Assembly (NCBI GenBank): GCA_044227325.1
Contig: JBGAFI010000003.1
Location: forward strand, 248,001 to 312,000
Source of the DNA: PFJX01 sp044227325
Lineage (GTDB): Bacteria; Pseudomonadota; Gammaproteobacteria; Burkholderiales; Thiobacillaceae
DNA: 64,000 nucleotides
Reading direction: 5' to 3'
The notes beneath the pieces are model-generated. The model did not search any database, had not been told where the DNA came from, and saw nothing but the letters and a program-made list of their open reading frames with translations. The translations under genes and the position numbers were made by a program. Below are positions 58,465 to 64,000 of the stretch, piece by piece (position 1 is the first letter of the stretch; the number at the start of each line of letters is the position of its first letter).

Positions 58465-59400
58465 ATGGATTGGCTTTTGCTGACCCTCTCCCTCCCCGCC
58501 GACAACGCGACGGCCCGGACCCGCATCTGGCGCACCCTCAGGGCTCAGGGCTGCGCCACGCTGCGCGACGGCGCCTGGCTGCTGCCGCGCCGGGACGACG
58601 CGGCAGCCGTCCTGCGGCACCAGGCCGAGGAGGCCAGGGTCGCCGGCGGCAGCGCCTGGCTGCTGGTGCTGGGCAGCCAGGGAGAGCAGGACCGGGATCT
58701 GGTGGGTTTGTTCGATCGCGCCGCCGACTACGGAGTGCTGGACGCGGAGTTGGACCGGATCGCGGCCATGGTCGGCGACGCCGCCGGGCAGATGAAGGTT
58801 CTGCGCGGATTGCGCCGGCAATACGAGCACATCGCCGCGATCGACTATTTTCCCGGGGGGGCCCGGCAAGCCAGCGCCGAGCGGCTGGATCGGACCACCC
58901 GCCTGGTGCGGAGCCGGCTCAACCCGGGCGAGCCCGGCGCCCGGCCGGCTTCGGTCATGCGTCTGGACCGCTCCGAATATCGCAAGCAGCGCTGGGCCAC
59001 CCGCCGGAACCTCTGGGTGGACCGGCTGGCCGCGGCTTGGCTGATCCGCCGCTTCATCGATCCGGAAGCCCGTTTCCTCTGGCTGGAGCGCCCGGAGGAT
59101 TGCCCGGCGGACGCCCTGGGCTTCGACTTCGACGGCGCGGTTTTCAGCCACGAGGGCGATCGGGTGACCTGCGAAACCCTGCTCGCCTGCTTCGGCCTGG
59201 AAAGCGACATGGCTCTGGCCCGCATCGCCGCCATCGTCCACAGCCTGGACGTGGGCGGCAACGCGCCCGAGGCGGCGGGGTTCGCCGCGCTGCTACGGGG
59301 GCTCAAGATCCGGATCGATGACGACGACCGCTTGCTGGCGGAGGGCGGCAGGCTGCTGGACGATCTGTATTCGGCGTTCTCGGAAATGAAGCGAGCATGA
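58465..59400 (+). CDS. chrB: Chromate resistance regulator ChrB
   Basis: This 311-residue ChrB has an N-terminal winged-helix-like region (about 1-90, RIWRTLRAQGCATLRDGAWLLP) and a C-terminal ChrB domain (WATRRNLWVDRLAAAWLIRRFIDPEARFLWL; FDFDGAVFSHEGDRVTCETLL). ChrB regulates chromate resistance genes in response to chromate or sulfate. The start is set at the ATG 58465, where family similarity begins; no strong ribosome binding site is seen. It is followed directly by chrA, the usual pair. Confidence 0.92.
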   Translation: MDWLLLTLSLPADNATARTRIWRTLRAQGCATLRDGAWLLPRRDDAAAVLRHQAEEARVAGGSAWLLVLGSQGEQDRDLVGLFDRAADYGVLDAELDRIAAMVGDAAGQMKVLRGLRRQYEHIAAIDYFPGGARQASAERLDRTTRLVRSRLNPGEPGARPASVMRLDRSEYRKQRWATRRNLWVDRLAAAWLIRRFIDPEARFLWLERPEDCPADALGFDFDGAVFSHEGDRVTCETLLACFGLESDMALARIAAIVHSLDVGGNAPEAAGFAALLRGLKIRIDDDDRLLAEGGRLLDDLYSAFSEMKRA

Positions 59401-59401
59401 A

Positions 59402-60763
59402 ATGAACGGCACACCGCCCTTGCAAGACGCCGCGCAGCCCCCCGTGGCTCCCGGTTTTCTGGAAGCCCTCGTGTACTGGCTGAAACTGGGCTTCATCAGC
59501 TTCGGCGGCCCGGCCGGGCAGATCGCCATCATGCACCAGGAGCTGGTGGAAAAACGCCGCTGGATCTCCGAGCGCCGCTTTCTGCACGCCCTCAATTTCT
59601 GCATGGTCCTGCCCGGACCCGAGGCCCAGCAACTCACCATCTACATCGGCTGGCTGCTGCACCGGACCTGGGGGGGCATTGTCGCCGGCACGCTGTTCGT
59701 GCTGCCCTCCCTGTTCATCCTGGCCGCGCTGACCTATGTCTACCTGGCCTTCGGCGATGTCACCCTGGTCCGCGGCATGTTCAGCGGCATCAAGCCGGCG
59801 GTGGTCGCCATCGTCGTGTTCGCGGCCTGGCGCATCGGCTCCCGCGCCTTGAGGAACAAGGTGCTCTGGGCGCTGGCCGGCGCGTCCTTCATCGCCATCT
59901 TCGCCTTGAAGGTGCCTTTTCCGTACATCGTGCTGGGCGCCGGCGTGCTCGGCCTGGTCGGCGGCAAGCTCATGCCGGACAAGTTCCGGGTGGGCGGCGG
60001 CCATGGCGCCTCGGACAAGGATTACGGGCCGGCCCTGATCGACGACGACACGCCCTTGCCGGAACACGCCCGATTCAAGCCGGGCTATCTGGCGCTGCTG
60101 GCATTGGCGGCGTTTTCCCTCTGGGGCGGCGCGATGCTGCTGCTGCCCGCCGGCACCCTGCACGACATGGGCGCGTTCTTCACCAAGGCCGCCCTGGTCA
60201 CCTTCGGCGGCGCCTACGCGGTGTTGCCCTATGTCTACCAGGGCGGGGTGGAGACCCACGGCTGGCTGAGCGGCGCCCAGATGATCGACGGGCTGGCCCT
60301 GGGCGAGACCACGCCAGGTCCGCTCATCATGGTGGTGTCCTTCGTCGGTTTCGTGGGCGCCTGGAGCAAGCAGGTGTTCGGCCCGGATGCCCTGTTGCTG
60401 GCCGGTTGCGCCGGCGCCTCGGTGGCCACCTTCTTCACCTTCCTGCCCAGTTTCGTCTTCATCCTGGCCGGCGCGCCCCTGGTGGAGTCCACCCGCGGCG
60501 ACCTCAAGTTCACCGCGCCGCTGACCGCCATCACCGCCGCCGTGGTGGGGGTGATCCTGAATCTGGCCTTGTTCTTCGGCTGGCACGTGCTGTGGCCGCG
60601 GGCCACGGAAGCGGCGCCCTTCGCGGGCGCGTTCGCGGGCTTCCACGCGCTGATCTCCGTCGCCGCCTTCGTCGCGCTGTGGAAGTACAAGCAGGACATC
60701 ATGCGAGTCATCGCCGCCTGCGCCCTGCTGGGCCTCGCCCACACCTTCGCCACGGGGGGCTGA
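59402..60763 (+). CDS. chrA: Chromate transporter ChrA
   Basis: This 453-residue long-chain (two-domain) ChrA is an inner membrane protein of about ten to twelve segments. Each half carries the family motif: FISFGGPAGQIAIMH with RRFLHALNFCMVLPGPEAQQL in the first, and LVTFGGAYAVLPYVYQ with MIDGLALGETTPGPLIM in the second. ChrA exports chromate, driven by the membrane potential. It starts 1 base after the chrB stop. It ends near a convergent Usp gene. Confidence 0.95.
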   Translation: MNGTPPLQDAAQPPVAPGFLEALVYWLKLGFISFGGPAGQIAIMHQELVEKRRWISERRFLHALNFCMVLPGPEAQQLTIYIGWLLHRTWGGIVAGTLFVLPSLFILAALTYVYLAFGDVTLVRGMFSGIKPAVVAIVVFAAWRIGSRALRNKVLWALAGASFIAIFALKVPFPYIVLGAGVLGLVGGKLMPDKFRVGGGHGASDKDYGPALIDDDTPLPEHARFKPGYLALLALAAFSLWGGAMLLLPAGTLHDMGAFFTKAALVTFGGAYAVLPYVYQGGVETHGWLSGAQMIDGLALGETTPGPLIMVVSFVGFVGAWSKQVFGPDALLLAGCAGASVATFFTFLPSFVFILAGAPLVESTRGDLKFTAPLTAITAAVVGVILNLALFFGWHVLWPRATEAAPFAGAFAGFHALISVAAFVALWKYKQDIMRVIAACALLGLAHTFATGG

Positions 60764-60789
60764 GCGAAGGGCCGGGAAGGGCCGGGGGG

Positions 60790-61632
60790 TCAGATGTTCT
60801 TCACCACCAGCACCGGACATTTGGCGTGGGTCACCACCTGCTGGGACACGCTGCCCATCAGGATGCGGTCCAGGCCGGTGCGGCCATGGCTGCCCAGGAC
60901 GATGAGGTCGCAATCGTTGTCGCGGGCGGCCTGGATGATGGTGTCGGCGGGCTTGCCCTCCAGGGCCACGCTGTCGGCGGCGACGCCGTCCTGGCGCAAC
61001 AGGTCGCGCACCCGGTCGGCCAGGGGCTTGACCAGTTCGCAGGAGAGGTCGTCGCTGGCGCACACCGCCAGCACGGTCAGCGGCAGGCCGCAGCGCTTGG
61101 CCAGGTTGCCGGCGGCGACGGCGGCGGCATCGGCGTAGCGGGAGCCGTCCACCGCCACCAGGATGCCGTTTTCCCACAGCGTCGCTTCCTGGGGTACCAC
61201 CAGCACGCTGCATTTCACATGGCCGACGACCCGCGCGGCGGCCTCGCCCAGGACCAGCCGTTCCAGCCAATGCACGCCGCGCCGGCCCATGACCACCAGA
61301 TCGGCCTGGCTGTCCTCGGCCTGGTTGGCGATCTCCTTGACCGGCTCCTCGCCGTAGCGCAATACCGGCGCGCAGTTGACGCAGGCGGTGCCGGCCTGCT
61401 CCTCCACCCCGCGCAGGATTTCCCGGCCCTGTTCCTCGGTTTGCTGCACGCCGCCCGGGTTGAACATGGCATAGCTGGGGTCGGTCTTGGCCATGTGCAT
61501 GACGGTGAGGTGGGCGCCGCAGCGGCTGCTCAGCTTGAGCGCGACACGCACGGCGCCGGCGCTCACGTCGCTGCCGTCGGTGGCGAGCAGGATGTTGTCG
61601 AAGCGGGCGATGGGGGAAAGCTGGGCCGACAT
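60790..61632 (-). CDS. uspA: Tandem-domain universal stress protein
   Basis: This 280-residue protein has two Usp domains. The second carries the ATP-binding pattern G-S-H-G-R-T-G (about 246-252) followed by GSVSQQV, and the first a related GRRGVHWLERLVLGEAA. Usp proteins bind ATP or form redox-sensitive dimers and are made under starvation or stress. The ATG at 61632 has AGGAGA 5 bases upstream, which decides the start against an earlier ATG. It is convergent with chrA. Confidence 0.93.
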   Translation of the reverse strand: MSAQLSPIARFDNILLATDGSDVSAGAVRVALKLSSRCGAHLTVMHMAKTDPSYAMFNPGGVQQTEEQGREILRGVEEQAGTACVNCAPVLRYGEEPVKEIANQAEDSQADLVVMGRRGVHWLERLVLGEAAARVVGHVKCSVLVVPQEATLWENGILVAVDGSRYADAAAVAAGNLAKRCGLPLTVLAVCASDDLSCELVKPLADRVRDLLRQDGVAADSVALEGKPADTIIQAARDNDCDLIVLGSHGRTGLDRILMGSVSQQVVTHAKCPVLVVKNI

Positions 61633-61836
61633 GGTGTCTCCTGAATGGGGAATGCTCATGGGAAGCATAGTGAATTCCGCGCCGTTTGCTTGCCGCGGGC
61701 GCGGGGCGGAACCGGCGCGGGTTGTGGCGCTTGCGCATCCGCTCCGGGAATCGGCGAGGCGCTTCCCGGGCCTGGTTGGGCGGGCGCGCTTGGGGCGCGA
61801 AAATGGCGGCTCCTTCCCGACCGCGTCGCCAGTGCC

Positions 61837-63135
61837 ATGCCCTACCTCCGCAAAGTCCTTGCCCTGATCCTGTGCCTTCTGTTCACGGTCGCCGCCCGGG
61901 CGGATTTCAGCCTCGAAGCGGGCCGGGGCAACCGGCTCGAGGTGAAGACCTGGGGCGAGGACGGCAAGGGCCCCCTGTTCATCTGGCTGCTCAACCAGTA
62001 TGGCGAGCGGGAGCGCGCCGACGTGCTGGCCTGGCGGCTACAGGCCCGGGGCGCCACGGTCTGGCGCGTGGACCTGCTGGAATCCCTGCTGCTGCCACGC
62101 AGCGCGGAAGCCATCCGCAATATCGAGGGGGCGCCACTGGCGGCCTTGCTGGAGCGGGCGGTGCGGAGCGGCCGCCGCCCCATCGTCCTGGTTGCCTGCG
62201 ATCGCATGGCCGTGCCCGCGCTGCGAGGACTGCGCGCCTGGCAGGAGCGGGGGGGCGACAACGCCGACGTGGCGGGCGCGGTGCTGTTCTTCCCCAACCT
62301 TTATCGCGGCACGCCGGTTGCCGGCGAGGCGCCGGAACTGCTGGGCATCGTCTCCGCCAGCAACCTGCCGGTCATGATCATGCAGCCGGCCCTGGGCGCG
62401 AACCGGGGCCGCCTGGACGCGCTGCTGGAAACCCTGCGCCAGGCCGGCGGCACGGCCTATCCCTGGATCGTGCCGGCGGTGCGGGACTACTACCTGATCC
62501 ACACCGAGAAGCCGGCGAGCGAGAGCCTGCAGGCCATGGCCGGGCAAGTGCCGGCGGCGGAGGAGCGGGCGATTAGGGCCACGCCCGGGCGGCTCATGGC
62601 CGCCGCCAAGCTGCTGGCGGCGTCGCCGCGCCCGGACGGTCCGGCCCCGGTTCGGCTGGTGGATGACAAACCCACGGCGCCGGCCTACGGCCTGGTCGCG
62701 CGCCCCGGCCGGCCGGCGCCGGAACTGCCGGCGGTGGACGCCCGGGGCAGGCGCCACGACCCGGCGGAAAACCGGGGCCGCGTCACCCTGGTGAACTTCT
62801 GGGCCACCTGGTGTCCGCCCTGCGTGCGCGAGATTCCCTCCATGAACCGCTTGGCCGCCGCCCACGATCCGGCGGATTTCGCCATCGTCTCGGTCAACTT
62901 CAAGGAGGATCCGGCCCACGTGCGCGCCTTCATGGACAAGGTGGCGGTGGACTTTCCGGTCCTGCTGGACGGGGATGGCGCCACCGCCGCGCGCTGGGGC
63001 GTGTTCGCCTTTCCCAGCTCCTTCCTGCTGGATCGCCAGGGCCGGGTGCGCTATTCGGTGAATACCGCCATCGAATGGGACGGCGACGAGGCGCGCGCGG
63101 TGATCGACCGCCTGCGCGCGGAGAGCGGGCGCTGA
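61837..63135 (+). CDS. Fusion of an alpha/beta hydrolase-like domain and a TlpA-type thioredoxin
   Basis: This 432-residue exported protein has a signal peptide (1-21, ending VAARA). A middle region (about 45-250) resembles a degenerate alpha/beta hydrolase of the DUF3530 kind. A C-terminal TlpA/thioredoxin domain follows, with active site W-C326-P-P-C329 in NFWATWCPPCVRE and the cis-proline region FPSSFLLD. The TlpA domain would reduce or make disulfides in the periplasm, for example during cytochrome c maturation. No catalytic serine or nucleophile elbow is obvious in the middle region, so hydrolase activity is doubtful. It is monocistronic. Confidence 0.83.
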   Translation: MPYLRKVLALILCLLFTVAARADFSLEAGRGNRLEVKTWGEDGKGPLFIWLLNQYGERERADVLAWRLQARGATVWRVDLLESLLLPRSAEAIRNIEGAPLAALLERAVRSGRRPIVLVACDRMAVPALRGLRAWQERGGDNADVAGAVLFFPNLYRGTPVAGEAPELLGIVSASNLPVMIMQPALGANRGRLDALLETLRQAGGTAYPWIVPAVRDYYLIHTEKPASESLQAMAGQVPAAEERAIRATPGRLMAAAKLLAASPRPDGPAPVRLVDDKPTAPAYGLVARPGRPAPELPAVDARGRRHDPAENRGRVTLVNFWATWCPPCVREIPSMNRLAAAHDPADFAIVSVNFKEDPAHVRAFMDKVAVDFPVLLDGDGATAARWGVFAFPSSFLLDRQGRVRYSVNTAIEWDGDEARAVIDRLRAESGR

Positions 63136-63154
63136 GAGGAACGGACGCCGGCGA

Positions 63155-63616
63155 TCAGGCGCCGCCCGGCTGCCAGGCGGGGGAAAAGAGCTGCTCCAGC
63201 ACGCGTTTCAGCCAGCCGCGCGGCCCGTTTCGCCGGCCCATCAGCAGCAGGTCGTGGCGGCCGTCCAGATAGCCCGGATCGGTATCGGCCACCACCAGGT
63301 CCGGCTCCCAGTCGGCGACGACGGACGCGAAACCTTGCGCCGGCACGCCGTAACGGGCCAGCAGCGCGGTTTCGCCGGCATGCAGCTCGCCGCTCAGGAA
63401 GGCGAGGCGGCGCAGCGCGGCGGTCTCGTAGGCGCGCGCGAGTTCGGCGTGGCCGGGACGCGGATAACCGCCGTCCGGGTTCGGGTCCGGCTTCGCCAGA
63501 TGCAGGAAGGTCAGCTCGGCATCCATGGCGCGGGCCAGATTGAACGCCCGGCGCGCGACGCGCGCGCCGGTGGAATCCAGGTCGACGACGGCGAGGATGC
63601 GGCGGTATTCATGCAT
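63155..63616 (-). CDS. Single-domain universal stress protein
   Basis: This 153-residue Usp-family protein has the core RRILAVVDLDSTGARVARRAFNLARAMDAELTFLHL and the end DLLLMGRRNGPRGWLKRVLEQLF. The ATP-loop G-x2-G-x9-G pattern is only partly present, so nucleotide binding is uncertain. The ATG at 63616 overlaps the end of the SulP gene by 8 bases, so the protein is probably co-expressed with that transporter. Confidence 0.8.
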   Translation of the reverse strand: MHEYRRILAVVDLDSTGARVARRAFNLARAMDAELTFLHLAKPDPNPDGGYPRPGHAELARAYETAALRRLAFLSGELHAGETALLARYGVPAQGFASVVADWEPDLVVADTDPGYLDGRHDLLLMGRRNGPRGWLKRVLEQLFSPAWQPGGA

Positions 63617-64000
63617 GGGCCAGTGTCCCCGCCACGGCCGGCGCGGCCTCGCCCGCCTCGCCTCGGCATTCCCGGAAGATGCGCGCCTTGCATACACGGC
63701 AGGCTTCCGGGTCCAGGCGCTTGTGGATCTCCTCGATGGCCTCGGTCTTGGAATCGAACAGGTTGGCGCCGCCGATGACCTTGAGGGCGCCGCTTTCCGC
63801 CATCTGTTCCTGGACCACGTCCTTGACGCGGATGAAGTAGAGGCCGCCGCCCATCTCGCGCCGGCGCTGGGCTTCCTCGGCCAGGTAGTGGGCGCCGGCC
63901 AGGTCGATGAAGTTGATGCCGTGGGCGATGACGGCGACGTGCTTCTGGTCGGGCTTGGCCAGATCCTGCTCCACCAGGGTTTCGCGGATATGGGAGGTGG
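63609..64000 (-). CDS. SulP-family anion transporter, C-terminal STAS domain (partial)
   Basis: The frame is open to the window edge, so the N-terminal transporter part lies outside. The visible 130 residues are a STAS domain (HVAVIAHGINFIDLAGAHYLAEEAQRR, YFIRVKDVVQEQM) followed by a cysteine-containing tail, as in SulP sulfate or bicarbonate transporters. In an autotroph a bicarbonate role is conceivable but unproven. It overlaps the Usp gene. Confidence 0.85.
   Translation of the reverse strand, partial: TSHIRETLVEQDLAKPDQKHVAVIAHGINFIDLAGAHYLAEEAQRRREMGGGLYFIRVKDVVQEQMAESGALKVIGGANLFDSKTEAIEEIHKRLDPEACRVCKARIFRECRGEAGEAAPAVAGTLAHA

Overview
The window is dense, very G+C-rich DNA with classic sigma70-type signals and two complete RuBisCO gene clusters. 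It reads as the chromosome of a chemolithoautotrophic betaproteobacterium, most like the Thiobacillus / sulfur- and iron-oxidiser group. The placement rests on gene content (cbbM plus carboxysome-free cbbLS, each with cbbR and cbbQO, a bacterial sucrose pathway, chrBA, glcDEF) and not on a marker-gene tree, so genus is not assigned.

Layout. 1-6.6 kb: C-terminal part of a phosphoketolase, a four-carbon acid sugar kinase and glcDEF (glycolate oxidase), plausibly a carbon-salvage block for RuBisCO by-products. 6.6-13.1 kb: housekeeping genes (radC, rpmB-rpmG, a fatty acid desaturase, an MscS channel, a PLD nuclease, rsmB). 12.2-18.1 kb: cbbR1 divergent from cbbM-cbbQ1-cbbO1 (form II RuBisCO). 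18.2-28.9 kb: an envelope module with an M23 peptidase, an exosortase, its apparent VIT/vWA substrate, ExbB-ExbD-TonB, a GH3 glycosidase and CreD-CreC-CreB. 29-31 kb: an aminotransferase and a MarR regulator. 31-38.9 kb: a sucrose operon (cytochrome c lipoprotein, fructokinase, sucrose-phosphate synthase, phosphatase, sucrose synthase, MscS). 38.9-40.4 kb: accessory genes (a frameshifted TIGR02391 gene and higBA). 40.4-47.2 kb: cbbR2 divergent from cbbLS-cbbQ2-cbbO2 and a small gene. 47.4-48.6 kb: a VanZ-like membrane protein. 49-51.9 kb: a lower-G+C three-gene cassette of unknown function bracketed by decayed direct repeats. 52-64 kb: small envelope/stress genes, a PAS-GGDEF-EAL protein, chrBA, two Usp proteins, a TlpA fusion and the end of a SulP transporter.

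How it works together. The two RuBisCO forms each have their own LysR regulator and their own CbbQ/CbbO activase pair, so they can be deployed under different CO2/O2 conditions; a conserved 38-bp block lies in both cbbR/cbb promoters. Fixed carbon can be stored as sucrose, with mechanosensitive channels nearby for osmotic release, and phosphoglycolate-derived glycolate can be oxidised by GlcDEF.

The most interesting part is the 18.2-28.9 kb module. A membrane exosortase with a C-R-H triad sits directly behind one secreted VIT/vWA protein with a PEP-CTERM-like tail. Both the promoter of that protein and the promoter of creD-GH3 carry the same three-half-site, 11-bp-period motif (TTCAC-N6-CCCA(C/T)-N6-CCCAC) 45-49 bp upstream of the start codon. 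It resembles the known CreB tag, TTCAC-N6-TTCAC. This suggests a dedicated, envelope-stress-regulated protein sorting system. The second unusual element is the three-gene cassette at 49.3-51.6 kb. The cbb operons also host GC-rich palindromic repeats, one of which is inserted in frame within cbbO1.
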